In this document: positions 48,259-58,429 of the stretch, piece by piece | How positions within the stretch are numbered: position 1 is the stretch's first letter | How the letters are laid out: each line of letters opens with the position of its first letter | Made by a program: the position numbers and the translations under genes | Origin: Methylophaga nitratireducenticrescens | GTDB lineage: Bacteria; Pseudomonadota; Gammaproteobacteria; Nitrosococcales; Methylophagaceae | Length of the DNA: 64,000 nucleotides | Assembly: GCF_000260985.4 (NCBI RefSeq) | Contig: NC_017857.3 | Location: forward strand, 1,054,001-1,118,000 | Direction: 5' to 3' | Notes under the pieces: generated by a model | What the model was told of the DNA's origin: nothing | The model's input: only the letters and a program-made list of their open reading frames with translations | The model's database searches: none

Positions 48259-49230
48259 ATGAGAAAAATATTGGTAATTGGGGCAACAGGGAGTCTTGGC
48301 AAAGTTGTTACCGAAAATTTATCACTTCAATATGAAGTGACTGGAACTTATTGTCATAGTAAACATGATGAGAGAATCACAAATATTCGGTATCTAAAAC
48401 TTGATGTTACCGACAAATTTGATTTTGAAAAACTTGAACATGTGTATGACTGTATTGTTTTGATTTCTGGTGCTATGCCTGCAACGATGCACGGTTATCA
48501 GCCACAAAAATATATTGACGTTAATATCACCGGTACTTTGAATACATTAGAGTTTTGCAAAAAAACAAAGGTAAGAAAAATGATCTTTGTTATGTCATTT
48601 TCTGATGTAGCTGGTTCGTTTTACAGTGGCATTCCGATCACAACTGAGCAGCCCAGATCACTGGCAATGACTGGGGATCATGCTGTATATGGAATATCCA
48701 AGGCTACAGCTTGTGATTTGATAGAACATTATCATCAGGAATATGGTCTGCAGACTGTGATTTTCAGGATTCCAACAGTTTATTGTGCTGATGATAATGT
48801 GAACTATTTTGTAGATGGTAGTAAACGAACCAAAGCCTATGTGCAGATGATCCGAAATGTAGTGCAGTATCAAAGAATAGAAGTTTGGGGTGATCCCCAA
48901 AATGCCAAAGATATGCCCTATGTAAAAGACTTTTCCAGGTTGATCGAGTTGGCTGTGAAAAGCAAAACAGCTCAAGGCCTTTATAATGCGGGAACTGGCT
49001 CACCAGTAAGTCTTGAGCAACTTGTCGATACAATTATTGAAATTTTTGGAGAAGATAACTCAATAGAAAAAGTATTCTTACCTGAAAAAAACTCTCAGCC
49101 TAACTTCACTTTCGATATGAGTAGAACAAGAGCTGAGTTTGGTTTTGTCCCTGAATATGATCTAAGAAGAATGTTTCTAGATATCCGAGAGAATGTTGAT
49201 CCGCTTGTCTGGCAAAGTGGAGATAAGTGA
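48259..49230 (+). CDS. NAD-dependent nucleotide-sugar epimerase/dehydratase
   Basis: A 323-residue extended SDR. GATGSLGKVVTENL (about residues 8-21) binds NAD(P), and YGISKATA provides Tyr-x-x-x-Lys. The usual Ser sits in FVMSFSDVAGS. The conserved C-terminal MPYVKDFSRLIELAV fits sugar-binding SDRs. The product sugar cannot be told. It is 4 bp after wbqC and 6 bp before the sulfotransferase gene, in one transcription unit. Confidence 0.85.
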   Translation: MRKILVIGATGSLGKVVTENLSLQYEVTGTYCHSKHDERITNIRYLKLDVTDKFDFEKLEHVYDCIVLISGAMPATMHGYQPQKYIDVNITGTLNTLEFCKKTKVRKMIFVMSFSDVAGSFYSGIPITTEQPRSLAMTGDHAVYGISKATACDLIEHYHQEYGLQTVIFRIPTVYCADDNVNYFVDGSKRTKAYVQMIRNVVQYQRIEVWGDPQNAKDMPYVKDFSRLIELAVKSKTAQGLYNAGTGSPVSLEQLVDTIIEIFGEDNSIEKVFLPEKNSQPNFTFDMSRTRAEFGFVPEYDLRRMFLDIRENVDPLVWQSGDK

Positions 49231-49236
49231 GAAGCA

Positions 49237-50253
49237 ATGAAACGCATTTTGTTACATCTCGGCCTGCCTAAAACAGCAACAACCACTCTACAGCATCACC
49301 TGTTTCAAAAATTACATGACGAAGGAAACATTAATTTTCTGGGTAAGGTCGTTGATTACGATAAAAATGGAAAAGCCTACTTTAAGAACAATGTAGGCTG
49401 GATAATCAGAAAAGCCTGTGAAGGTAGGATTAACAACGGGGATGTATCTGAAAAGATAGATGAACTTCTAGTTAAAGATAAGTTAAACGTATTCAGTGAT
49501 GAAGGAATAATGGTTTTCTATCCTGGACAGGATAATCTTCCCCTCTCTGAAAAAATCCAGAATTTGAATGATCTACTGTCTGAATTTGAGGTCAAAGTCT
49601 TGATGACGATTAGGCAGCCGGTTGATTATATATTTTCGCTCTATGTACAACTGCACGCTGAATTTTACCGAAAAATAAAAGAGTTAGACACTTTTGAAAA
49701 ATATGCTCATTATTTTGTGAACTCAGAATCAAATATAGATCAAGAATCAGTTTTCATGGAAGAAACTATCAAATTAGTCTCTAATTATTTTGATACAAAA
49801 ATACTAGTTTTCGAGGACATAAAGCATGACCCGAAATATTTTGCTCAACAAGTAGCCTTAGCTCTTGAAACGGATAAGCACCTAGTCGAAAAAATTATTT
49901 TGGATCAGCATGAAAACATAAAAAAAGGGGGGGAAGGTGGTGTTTATTCACAACAGGTAATTTCATTACTAGGCCTTAAAAAATGGATTGCCGATGTGAC
50001 ACGTAAGCAACCAATAGTGCACAGTATATTTAAATCCATGTATCGATCAGAAAAACTTCCGCTTCAGCAATTGACCAATTTTAAAGTTGCTCAGAAAGCT
50101 ACCTTTCACAAAAAAGCTGACCCTATCCTTAGCAGCAAATTATTGAGCATGACTGGTATTTCACCCTCATTTCAGGCGGATAAGTTTGGTGTTAGTCAGA
50201 AAAAGTTGTGTGATTATAACTATATTGCTGGGGAAGTAATTAATGCCAAGTGA
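49237..50253 (+). CDS. Sulfotransferase-like protein
   Basis: A 338-residue protein with the PAPS 5'-phosphosulfate loop HLGLPKTATTTLQHHLF (near residues 7-23) and a 3'-phosphate region TIRQPVDYIFSLYVQLH (Arg ... Ser, near 124). These are the two nucleotide contacts of sulfotransferases. A likely role is O-sulfation of the polysaccharide or its precursors. The next gene, also sulfotransferase-like, overlaps by 11 bp. Acceptor unknown. Confidence 0.75.
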   Translation: MKRILLHLGLPKTATTTLQHHLFQKLHDEGNINFLGKVVDYDKNGKAYFKNNVGWIIRKACEGRINNGDVSEKIDELLVKDKLNVFSDEGIMVFYPGQDNLPLSEKIQNLNDLLSEFEVKVLMTIRQPVDYIFSLYVQLHAEFYRKIKELDTFEKYAHYFVNSESNIDQESVFMEETIKLVSNYFDTKILVFEDIKHDPKYFAQQVALALETDKHLVEKIILDQHENIKKGGEGGVYSQQVISLLGLKKWIADVTRKQPIVHSIFKSMYRSEKLPLQQLTNFKVAQKATFHKKADPILSSKLLSMTGISPSFQADKFGVSQKKLCDYNYIAGEVINAK

Positions 50254-50944
50254 ACATTTCACGAAATCTTTTATTCAAAGTATTAGGCCTAACACTAGGA
50301 ATATCATTAATAGGATTAGATTGATAGGAAATAACCAAAAAATATTCTGTATTGGCTTAAATAAAACGGGTACAACCTCTATAAAAAAAGCTATGCAACA
50401 CTTAGGGTTTATTGTTGGCAATCAGGCAGAAGCCCAAAATTTACTTAAACCTTGGCTTAAAAGAGACTTTCAACCCATCATAAACTATTGTAAATACGCC
50501 CAAGCATTTCAAGACTCACCTTTTTCTTTCCCTTACACCTACATTCCACTCGATCAAGCTTTTCCAAACAGTAAATTTATATTAACTATAAGAGATGATG
50601 CAGAACAATGGTATAGCTCAATTACAAGGTTCCACGGCAAAAAGTGGTCGAACGGTGCGATACCCACTAAAAATGATTTATTAAATGCAGTAAACGGAAC
50701 AAAAGGCAGACCATGGATTGTTAACAGAGCATTATTTTGTACGCCGGAGGAAGATCCTTATCAAAAAGAAAAGCTTATAGCCTTTTACAACAATTACATT
50801 CATGATGTAAAACAATATTTCAAGTATAGAACTGAGGATTTGCTAATTATCAATGTTGCAAACGAAGATTCTTATTTAAAGTTTTGTGAGTTCCTTGGAA
50901 AGTCGCCTATTGAAAAAAGATTTCCCTGGGAAAATAAAACTTGA
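50243..50944 (+). CDS. Second sulfotransferase-like protein
   Basis: A 233-residue protein with KIFCIGLNKTGTTSIKKAMQHLGF (about residues 34-57), the PAPS loop of the short sulfotransferase family, and a 3'-phosphate site in ILTIRDDAEQWYSSITRFHG. Aromatic residues follow, and it ends KRFPWENKT. It is a different subfamily from its neighbour, so the pair is not a recent duplication. Acceptor unknown. Confidence 0.78.
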   Translation: MPSEHFTKSFIQSIRPNTRNIINRIRLIGNNQKIFCIGLNKTGTTSIKKAMQHLGFIVGNQAEAQNLLKPWLKRDFQPIINYCKYAQAFQDSPFSFPYTYIPLDQAFPNSKFILTIRDDAEQWYSSITRFHGKKWSNGAIPTKNDLLNAVNGTKGRPWIVNRALFCTPEEDPYQKEKLIAFYNNYIHDVKQYFKYRTEDLLIINVANEDSYLKFCEFLGKSPIEKRFPWENKT

Positions 50945-50984
50945 CCGGACAAGAGCCCTTATTAAAACATTGCCGGAGTATCAT

Positions 50985-52448
50985 TTGAGCGTGCAAAAGA
51001 CTTCACTTAAGCAAGAAACTGCATCGGGCATTGTATGGAACTTTACCGAGCTATTATTGCGTCGTGGAGTGGGGGGGCTGATAACAATCGTGCTCGCATG
51101 GTTTCTCTCTCCTGAGGAGTTTGGTCTAATTGCAATGATGGCGGTGTTTCTCTCGCTCTCCAACGTCCTTGTAGACGCTGGTTTCAGCCAATCATTGATC
51201 CGTAGCATGAATGTGACCGAACGCGAGTACAGTACTGCTTTCTATTCCAATATTATATTGGCGTTTATTGTGTATGGGCTGTTATTTATAGGAGCTCCAT
51301 TCATCGCCGATTTCTACGAGCAACCAGACCTAGTACTTTTGATTAGGGTGACGGGACTCGCGATCATCTTCAATTCTTTTGCCATTGTGCAACGAGCAGT
51401 GCTAAGCCGGGAACTCAAGTTTAAGTTGCAATTACAGGTATCCTTCCCTGCGGCGCTTGTTTCAGGAACGGTAGCGATTTTATTAGCTTATGCTGAGTTT
51501 GGTGTCTGGGCACTTGTTGTTCAAATACTAGCACAGGCAACCCTTAATACGGCATTGTATTGGCGACTTAAACTGTGGCGACCGAAACTTCTTTTTGGCT
51601 GGACGGAATTTAAAAAGTTATCGGCTTTTGGTGGATACTTGATGCTCAATGGAATAACTACGGTACCTATCAGGCATATGTACGTGATTGTGATTGCCAA
51701 ACTTTTTACTGCACCGATCGCAGGACTGTATTTCTTTGCTGAGAAAATTCGAGACTTAATGATTCAGCAACTTGTTTCCTCCATTCAGGCGGTGACTTAT
51801 CCGGCACTAGCACGCTTGAAGAATCAACCCGAAAAGCTTAAAAACGGCTATCGTCAGGTTATTGCAGTTATGACGTTTTTGATGTTTCCAGTACTGATAT
51901 TTCTCGCAGTATTCATCGAAATAATATTCCGTCTGCTTGTCCCCGAAGTCTGGTGGTCGGCGGCCGTTTATCTACAGCTGATGTGTATAGCCTCATTACT
52001 CTATCCATTGCACGCTACCAACCTGAATATTTTGAAGATAAAAGACAGGGCCGATCTGGTGTTTTACCTAGGCCTATTCAAAAAAACGGTTGCCATAGTG
52101 ATATTCTTCATAAGCTATCGTTTTGGAGTTATCGGTATCTTGCTCGGACAGATTATATCTTCGGTGTTGGCCTATTTACCGAATAGCTATTTTTCTAAGC
52201 AGTTGATCGATTATTCGATAAAAGAACAACTGGAGGACTTTATGCCCAGTTTATTGTTAGCTGTATCAATAGGAAGCTGTATGTATTATCTGAAGAGCTG
52301 GCTGGTATGGCCTGAGATTATAGTCTTCTTTGTTTTAGGTAGTGTGGGTGTTATCAGCTATCTCATGTGCGCATGGCTGTTCAAGTTACCAGCGCTTGAA
52401 ATGGTCCGTAGTCTAATGAAGCAAAGAATGAAAGGAAAGTCTGGTTAA
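50985..52448 (+). CDS. Wzx-type polysaccharide flippase (MOP superfamily)
   Basis: About 487 residues with roughly 12-14 transmembrane helices, in the oligosaccharidyl-lipid flippase branch. The N-terminal GIVWNFTELLLRRGVGGL and LSPEEFGLIAMMAVFLSL motifs match WzxC/TuaB-like proteins. It would move the undecaprenol-linked repeat unit to the periplasmic face. The frame is open from 50886, overlapping the previous gene by 59 bp; TTG 50985 has GGAG (50975-50978) six bases upstream and is preferred, with GTG 50991 possible. Confidence 0.88.
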   Translation: MSVQKTSLKQETASGIVWNFTELLLRRGVGGLITIVLAWFLSPEEFGLIAMMAVFLSLSNVLVDAGFSQSLIRSMNVTEREYSTAFYSNIILAFIVYGLLFIGAPFIADFYEQPDLVLLIRVTGLAIIFNSFAIVQRAVLSRELKFKLQLQVSFPAALVSGTVAILLAYAEFGVWALVVQILAQATLNTALYWRLKLWRPKLLFGWTEFKKLSAFGGYLMLNGITTVPIRHMYVIVIAKLFTAPIAGLYFFAEKIRDLMIQQLVSSIQAVTYPALARLKNQPEKLKNGYRQVIAVMTFLMFPVLIFLAVFIEIIFRLLVPEVWWSAAVYLQLMCIASLLYPLHATNLNILKIKDRADLVFYLGLFKKTVAIVIFFISYRFGVIGILLGQIISSVLAYLPNSYFSKQLIDYSIKEQLEDFMPSLLLAVSIGSCMYYLKSWLVWPEIIVFFVLGSVGVISYLMCAWLFKLPALEMVRSLMKQRMKGKSG

Positions 52449-52449
52449 A

Positions 52450-53385
52450 ATGAAAAATCTGAGAAACCAAGAAGAGATCATGGCGACATGGAAGGGCGAA
52501 CCAGATAAACCGGTTGTCAGTATTTGCTGTATTACCTATAACCATGAGTCCTACATTGAGGATGCATTGGAAGGATTCCTCATCCAGGAAACCGATTTCC
52601 CGTTTGAAATTCTGATTCATGATGACGCCTCAACTGACAGAACTACTGAGATAATCAGGCAGTATGAGGCACATTATCCTAACTTGATTAAGCCCATTTA
52701 TCAGACTGATAACCAGTATTCTAAAGGGAAAAAAATTAATGCTGAATTTAATTACAAGCGTGCGAAAGGTAAATATGTTTCATTATGTGAGGGGGACGAT
52801 TACTGGAGGGATGAGCATAAATTAAGTATACAAAAGAATTTTCTTGAGAATAATGAGCAGTACTCGATTGTATATCACGATGCGATCGTCATTGATGGTT
52901 CTGGAAGAAAAGTTCATGAAAACAAACTAAGCAAGAATAATAGAAAAGATGCTTCGGAGTATGAGTTAAAGACCAGCTTCAAAATTAGTACACAGGCTGT
53001 AATGGTTAGGTATGCAGTGGTTAAGGAGTGCTACGAAAATATTGACCCATTATTGTTTGGTGGTGATATGTTCATAAAAGCAATTGCTGGTTGTTTCGGT
53101 AAAGGAAAGTATATATCCAATATAAAACCTTCAGCTTTTAGAATTCATTCAGGCGGGATAAACCGAGGGGTTTTAGATGAAAGTCTGAAGCAGCAAAATT
53201 ATTTAAGAACCAGGATTTGTCTTTACAAATACTTTTATCTACAAAAAGATATTGAGGTGTCTACATATTATCTGAGGCAGATTGCGTTGACTAGTTTGAG
53301 GTCTTGTATATATAAAAATAACGTATTTTCACGATTGGTAGGGAAATTTTCTTTGCTGCTTTTATATATTAATAAAATAATTTGA
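52450..53385 (+). CDS. Family 2 glycosyltransferase
   Basis: A 311-residue GT-A transferase. VSICCITYNHESYIEDALEGFL (about residue 19) starts the fold, EILIHDDASTDRT binds the nucleotide, and the DXD-like CEGDDYWRD (about 113) binds metal. This subclass (DDYW) is common in O-antigen loci. Donor and acceptor are not predictable. It is 1 bp after the flippase gene. Confidence 0.9.
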   Translation: MKNLRNQEEIMATWKGEPDKPVVSICCITYNHESYIEDALEGFLIQETDFPFEILIHDDASTDRTTEIIRQYEAHYPNLIKPIYQTDNQYSKGKKINAEFNYKRAKGKYVSLCEGDDYWRDEHKLSIQKNFLENNEQYSIVYHDAIVIDGSGRKVHENKLSKNNRKDASEYELKTSFKISTQAVMVRYAVVKECYENIDPLLFGGDMFIKAIAGCFGKGKYISNIKPSAFRIHSGGINRGVLDESLKQQNYLRTRICLYKYFYLQKDIEVSTYYLRQIALTSLRSCIYKNNVFSRLVGKFSLLLLYINKII

Positions 53386-53390
53386 TCATA

Positions 53391-54092
53391 ATGATACTTG
53401 TTGAATTAATCGGGCCAGCAGGATCTGGAAAAACCACACTCATAAGAGAGCTAGAACTAGCTGCTGATGCCCATAAAATCTATAAAAAACCTTTAAAAAG
53501 CTATAATACATACCTTTCTTTTTTAGTTGTTTTTTTATCACTTTTTTCAAAAAAAATGTCATTGAGATTGTTTTGGTTTTTGTTTTTAATTTTTGATCAA
53601 AATAAAAAAAAAGGGATAAGTTTAAAATCCTTAATTGAAGGAGTAGGACAAGTTTTAAGTGTAAAAATAAGCTTTTTATGGAGGGTAAAAAGAGTAAAGT
53701 TATTTGCTGATTCTTTTTCAGGCTTCTTATTAAAGGAGTATGTAGTTTTTAATTGTGCTGTCGTTTTGGAGGAAGGGCCTGCTCAAAGAGCAACTACACT
53801 TTTATATTCTAACGTTTCCAAGGGCAAGATTGCATCATACATAGGCAATTGTCCTCTACCGGATTTACTTATTTTGTTGAAAGCAGAGCCTGAGTCTCTA
53901 GCGGAAAGAGTTGCTGATAGAGATGGCTTAAAAAGCAACTATTATTCTCTCCGAGAAAGTGCAATTGATCTGGTTGAGTCAATTGCAGAAACATACAAAG
54001 GTCGTGGGTGTGAGGTCTTAGAGTTAGACGCTAATGTGTCTCCAGAGAAGAACGTTCAGATCTTGTTAGCCAAAATTAATTCAATGGTTTAG
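53391..54092 (+). CDS. P-loop kinase-like protein in the glycan locus
   Basis: A 234-residue protein starting at ATG 53391 with a classical P-loop LIGPAGSGKTTLIREL (about residues 6-21). The middle (about 40-120) is hydrophobic and very Lys/Phe/Leu-rich. VVLEEGPAQRATTLLY (about 127) resembles the DxGP motif of thymidylate-kinase-like enzymes, and LLILLKAEPESLAERVADRDG (about 160) the lid region. It is probably a small-molecule kinase. The DNA is visibly AT-rich with A-runs. Substrate unknown. Confidence 0.65.
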   Translation: MILVELIGPAGSGKTTLIRELELAADAHKIYKKPLKSYNTYLSFLVVFLSLFSKKMSLRLFWFLFLIFDQNKKKGISLKSLIEGVGQVLSVKISFLWRVKRVKLFADSFSGFLLKEYVVFNCAVVLEEGPAQRATTLLYSNVSKGKIASYIGNCPLPDLLILLKAEPESLAERVADRDGLKSNYYSLRESAIDLVESIAETYKGRGCEVLELDANVSPEKNVQILLAKINSMV

Positions 54093-54100
54093 GTGTATTG

Positions 54101-55012
54101 ATGGACATTAACAGTAATATCAAATTCAGCGTCATTATACCTTGCTTCAATTCCTCGAAAACAATCAGCCGTGCTTTAGGCTCGCTCTTACATCAGAGTG
54201 AGCAAAATTTTGAAGTCGTAATTGTCGATGATGCATCGGACGATCTTACCGAGCTGGAACAGGTTATCGCTCAATATGCTAGGGATATTAGCATTAAGTT
54301 TGTACAGAATCATAGAAATATGAATGCTGCATTTTCACGTAATAAAGGAATGAATTTGGCTCGTGGAGAATATATCGCGTTTCTGGATTCTGATGATACT
54401 TGGCCATCAAACAGATTAGAGTCCGCAGTTAAAATTATAGAAAACATTTCTGATGCGCAATTTATCATCTACGGTCAATTTGAATTGATTGGGTCACATA
54501 AAACTGGTGCACTGCTTCCTATTCGTGGAATCCGTAGGAATGAACTTGTTTCTGAGTATGTTTTTGCTGCTGGGCAACATATGCAAACAAGTACATTCAT
54601 TTTGCCTGTTGGGGTAGCAAAAGATGTCTTGTTTGACGAAACTTTGTCTCGCCACCAGGATTCAGACCTGATGATGCGAGCTCAAAAGAAGGGCATCAAA
54701 CTCATTTTTCAGCAGGAAAAATGTGCAGATTATTACTTCCGTCCAGATGATTTGCATAATCGAGTTATTTCTGGCCGAATCAATAGTGACTTTTGTAGGC
54801 AATGGATAAAAGTGAAAAATCACTATTTTTCAGACTCTGCTAGTGCTGGTTATACTCTCACAACATTTTCCCGCGTAAAGTACATGGAAGGGCATGTTTT
54901 CCAGTCATTTAAGCTGGCCATATCCTCACTAACTAAAATCGGACTCTTGAATTTTTTAGATTTGTACAAGACTAAAATGATTATACTTTATAAAACTCGT
55001 TTTGGGTTGTAG
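54101..55012 (+). CDS. Family 2 glycosyltransferase
   Basis: A 303-residue GT-A transferase with FSVIIPCFNSSKTISRALGSLL at the start, VVIVDDASDD, NKGMNLARGEYIAFLDSDDTW (DXD motif) and a late YYFRPDD segment. The frame also has TTG 54098; ATG 54101 behind AGGTG is chosen. Linkage unknown. Confidence 0.9.
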   Translation: MDINSNIKFSVIIPCFNSSKTISRALGSLLHQSEQNFEVVIVDDASDDLTELEQVIAQYARDISIKFVQNHRNMNAAFSRNKGMNLARGEYIAFLDSDDTWPSNRLESAVKIIENISDAQFIIYGQFELIGSHKTGALLPIRGIRRNELVSEYVFAAGQHMQTSTFILPVGVAKDVLFDETLSRHQDSDLMMRAQKKGIKLIFQQEKCADYYFRPDDLHNRVISGRINSDFCRQWIKVKNHYFSDSASAGYTLTTFSRVKYMEGHVFQSFKLAISSLTKIGLLNFLDLYKTKMIILYKTRFGL

Positions 55013-55068
55013 TTGACAAATGCTTAATCGTCCGTTTAATTCATGCAATTTATAATCAAGACATCTCA

Positions 55069-55818
55069 ATGAAGGTTACATTATCTATCGTTAGTCATGG
55101 ACAATCCATATTAGTACAACAATTGTTAAATGATCTGGATGTTGTTGTTTCTGCTGGAGTGATTCATGAGGTGATAGTGACACATAATATCCCAGAAAAG
55201 ATAAATTACTCTTTTAAAAACGCGTCATTACGACTTCTCACAAACCCAACCCAAAAAGGTTTTGCTGCAAACCATAATGCTGCATTCAAACAATCAAAGG
55301 GTGACTTTTTTTGTGTACTTAATCCGGATATTCATCTGCAAGATGATCCATTTCAGACATTGGTAGAGAATATACAGACTTTTCATTTAGCTATGATTGC
55401 TCCAGTAATAGTTGATGCGAAAGGTCAAGTCGAAGACAGTGTGCGAAAGTTTCCAACAGTGACACGACTAATAAAACGTCTTATCACTGGCGAGCACGAT
55501 ACTTATGCTTTTTCCGATAAAAGTAGCTTGTTTTACCCAGACTGGGTAGGAGGCATGTTTATGCTGTTTGATAGGAAAGCCTATCAAGCAGTAAATGGTT
55601 TTGATGAGCAATATTTCTTATATTATGAAGATGTTGATATATGTGTGAGGCTTTGGAAAAAAGGACTGCCTATAGCGGTATCACCACAAGTATCGGTTAT
55701 CCACCAGGCGCAAAGACAGAGTCACAAAAAGTTAAAGTATTTGCGATGGCATCTCAACAGTATGATACGGTTTTTTGCTAAATATCGAGGCCGTTTTCCG
55801 ACGATTTCAAATCGGTAA
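55069..55818 (+). CDS. Rhamnosyltransferase-like family 2 glycosyltransferase
   Basis: A 249-residue GT2 of the WcaA/RfbF-like class. GFAANHNAAFKQSKGDFFCVLNPDI (about 63-87), SVRKFPT, and GGMFMLFDRKAYQAVNGFDEQYFLYYEDVDICVRLWKKG (DXD and the ED(V/T)D catalytic motif) are typical of rhamnosyltransferases that use dTDP-L-Rha. The locus contains the full dTDP-Rha pathway, so rhamnose is the likeliest donor (inference). Confidence 0.88.
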   Translation: MKVTLSIVSHGQSILVQQLLNDLDVVVSAGVIHEVIVTHNIPEKINYSFKNASLRLLTNPTQKGFAANHNAAFKQSKGDFFCVLNPDIHLQDDPFQTLVENIQTFHLAMIAPVIVDAKGQVEDSVRKFPTVTRLIKRLITGEHDTYAFSDKSSLFYPDWVGGMFMLFDRKAYQAVNGFDEQYFLYYEDVDICVRLWKKGLPIAVSPQVSVIHQAQRQSHKKLKYLRWHLNSMIRFFAKYRGRFPTISNR

Positions 55819-55991
55819 TAGGAAATTTTCAAATGGATTTTGCGAAAGAAAAGTTGACTTGCAAGAAATTACCGAGTGGATTCGCAAAATAATATTCTAG
55901 ATCTTTAATACGCAGCGCAGGGTTTTGCTTTTTTTAAATAGTTACTTATCTTCATCTTACTCCACAGCATTGAATGAACCAAGGAACAAAT

Positions 55992-57443
55992 ATGGTTACA
56001 GTAAACACACTGACTTGTTTTAAAGCCTACGACATTCGTGGCAAATTGGGTGATGAGCTCAACCCGGATGTGGCTTACCGTATTGGTAACGCTTATGCCA
56101 AACATCTCAATGCAAAACGGGTTGCTGTGGGGGGAGATATAAGGCATACCAGTGAGCCGCTTAAACTCGCTTTAGCGCAAGGTTTGATGGATGCCGGAGC
56201 AGAAGTTATTGATATCGGCATGGTGGGAACTGAAGAGATTTATTTTGCGTCATTTTATCTCGATGTTGATGGTGGTATTGAAGTGACGGCAAGTCACAAT
56301 CCCATGGATTACAATGGCATGAAGCTGGTTGGTCGTGATGCATTGCCGATAAGTGGTGATAGCGGATTAAATGATATTCGTGATTTGGCTGAACGTATTG
56401 AATCACCGTTTAACACGACTAAAGCAGTGAATGCTGATATGGTCAATACTTCGGATGCGGCACCTATTAAAAACAATGTTTTCAGTGGCACAACTCATGC
56501 GAATAAATATCAACAACAATCGATACTTGAGCCCTACGTTAAGCATCTAATGACCTATATCGATTTGGGTAAAGTCAAACCCTTGAAACTAGTCGTCAAC
56601 GCCGGTAATGGCGCTGCTGGACACGTGATAGATGCGATTGAAGAACAATTCAAATCAGCTAATGTGCCGGTTGAATTTATCAAGGTACATCACGAAGCAG
56701 ACGGCAGCTTTCCCAATGGTATTCCCAACCCATTATTACCCGAAAATCGTGCAGCAACAGCTGATGCTGTTATTGCCAATAAAGCGGATATGGGTATTGC
56801 CTGGGATGGGGATTTTGATCGGTGCTTTCTGTTTGATGAAAATGGCCGCTTTATCGAAGGTTATTATATTGTTGGTTTATTGGCTGAAGCATTTTTACTC
56901 AAGTCACCAGGCGAAAAAATAATTCATGATCCACGACTAACCTGGAATACAATCGATCAAGTTGAAGCGGCCGGTGGCAAACCCATCCAATCCAAAACGG
57001 GTCATGCATTTATCAAAGAACGCATGCGTCTTGAAAATGCAGTTTATGGCGGTGAAATGAGTGCTCATCATTATTTCCGGGACTTCGCCTATTGCGACAG
57101 TGGCATGCTCCCTTGGTTGCTGGTCGCTGAGTTAATCAGTGTTGCTGGCAAACCCTTGTCTGAACTGGTCAATGAACGGATGGCGAAATACCCATGCAGT
57201 GGTGAAATTAATTATCGAGTAGCAGATGTCAGTGTCATTCTCGATAAAATTCTGAAACATTTCGCGGTTGAAAATCCCGTTATTGATAGAACTGACGGAA
57301 TTAGCCTTGAATTTGAACAATGGCGATTTAACTTACGCTCGTCTAATACTGAACCACTTTTGCGTTTGAATGTTGAATCGCGAGCCGATGAGTCTTTGAT
57401 GAAAGCCAAAGTAGCTGAAATCGAACAGTTAATTCATAGCTGA
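55992..57443 (+). CDS. manB: Phosphomannomutase (CpsG/ManB type)
   Basis: About 483 residues, four-domain alpha-D-phosphohexomutase. [17 protein letters not shown] opens it, the phosphoserine loop is [13 protein letters not shown] (about 97-109), the Mg loop is DGDFDRC (about 273), and the phosphate-binding end [15 protein letters not shown]. It makes mannose-1-P from mannose-6-P for GDP-mannose. The frame opens at 55974, but AAGGA (55981-55985) six bases before ATG 55992 marks the true start. The downstream SDR overlaps by one base. Confidence 0.95.
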   Translation: MVTVNTLTCFKAYDIRGKLGDELNPDVAYRIGNAYAKHLNAKRVAVGGDIRHTSEPLKLALAQGLMDAGAEVIDIGMVGTEEIYFASFYLDVDGGIEVTASHNPMDYNGMKLVGRDALPISGDSGLNDIRDLAERIESPFNTTKAVNADMVNTSDAAPIKNNVFSGTTHANKYQQQSILEPYVKHLMTYIDLGKVKPLKLVVNAGNGAAGHVIDAIEEQFKSANVPVEFIKVHHEADGSFPNGIPNPLLPENRAATADAVIANKADMGIAWDGDFDRCFLFDENGRFIEGYYIVGLLAEAFLLKSPGEKIIHDPRLTWNTIDQVEAAGGKPIQSKTGHAFIKERMRLENAVYGGEMSAHHYFRDFAYCDSGMLPWLLVAELISVAGKPLSELVNERMAKYPCSGEINYRVADVSVILDKILKHFAVENPVIDRTDGISLEFEQWRFNLRSSNTEPLLRLNVESRADESLMKAKVAEIEQLIHS

Positions 57444-58417
57444 TGCGTATTTTTGTCACCGGAGCAACTGGATTTGTTGGTAAGGCTCTAGTGGCTCAAC
57501 TTGTTGCTGAAGGTCATGAAGTAATTGCAGCAGTTCGAAAGCATTCTGCTGAATTGCCTGAAGAGGTTGAGCAAATAGTGGTTGGTGATTTAAGCCTGCT
57601 GGACGAACAGAACACGATAATCAATACGCTGAAAAATATTGATGTCGTAACTCACACCGCAGCACGTGTTCATATCATGCAAGATAATGCCACCGATCCA
57701 CTGACTGAATTTCGAAAATTGAATGTAAACGCTACCATTGAGTTAGCTGGGCAAGCGGCCAAGGCTGGTGTGAAACGCTTCATTTTTTTAAGTTCGATTA
57801 AAGTAAATGGTGAATCCACTAACAATCGTGAAGCTTTCACTGAGACGGATGAGCCAAAGCCTGAAGATGATTATGGTCAGTCAAAATTTGAAGCAGAGCA
57901 GGCGCTGTTTGAACTGACCAAGAGCTCCTCAATGGAGGTAGTGATAATACGTCCCCCCCTTGTCTATGGACCGGGCGTGAAAGCTAACTTTGCGTGTATG
58001 ATCAAAATCATCAAAAAAGGCTTACCGCTACCTTTTGGATCGGTTTCCAATCAACGCTCCATGTTGGCGATTGATAATCTGGTTGATTTTATAACGCTTT
58101 GCATGACACCTCCTGCTGCAGCGAATCAGGTTTTCCTGATAGCTGATGGTAAAGATATTTCCACTACAGACCTATTAAAAAAAATTGCAAAAGCATATCA
58201 ACGACCACCAAGATTGATTCCCGTGCCAATTGCCTGGATGATATTTTTCGCCAAACTGGCAGGCAAGCAAAATATCACCGATCGTCTATTCGGTAATTTG
58301 CAAATCAACATCAACAAATCTAACCAGTTGCTGGGATGGCAGCCTGTCACATCGATGGAACAACAACTTAACAAAATGGCTGAGTTGGATAGAAATTCAA
58401 CCTTTGTAAAACATTAA
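57443..58417 (+). CDS. SDR sugar reductase/epimerase (WbpV-like)
   Basis: A 324-residue extended SDR with VTGATGFVGKALVAQL (about residue 4), FLSSIKVNGES and DDYGQSKFEAEQAL (Tyr-x-x-x-Lys). In P. aeruginosa-like loci such proteins reduce the 4-keto group of UDP-6-deoxy-HexNAc made by WbpM, next to the initiating transferase, as here. Product could be UDP-QuiNAc or UDP-FucNAc. The ATG overlaps the manB stop by one base. Confidence 0.85.
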   Translation: MRIFVTGATGFVGKALVAQLVAEGHEVIAAVRKHSAELPEEVEQIVVGDLSLLDEQNTIINTLKNIDVVTHTAARVHIMQDNATDPLTEFRKLNVNATIELAGQAAKAGVKRFIFLSSIKVNGESTNNREAFTETDEPKPEDDYGQSKFEAEQALFELTKSSSMEVVIIRPPLVYGPGVKANFACMIKIIKKGLPLPFGSVSNQRSMLAIDNLVDFITLCMTPPAAANQVFLIADGKDISTTDLLKKIAKAYQRPPRLIPVPIAWMIFFAKLAGKQNITDRLFGNLQININKSNQLLGWQPVTSMEQQLNKMAELDRNSTFVKH

Positions 58418-58429
58418 AACGAGTATTTC

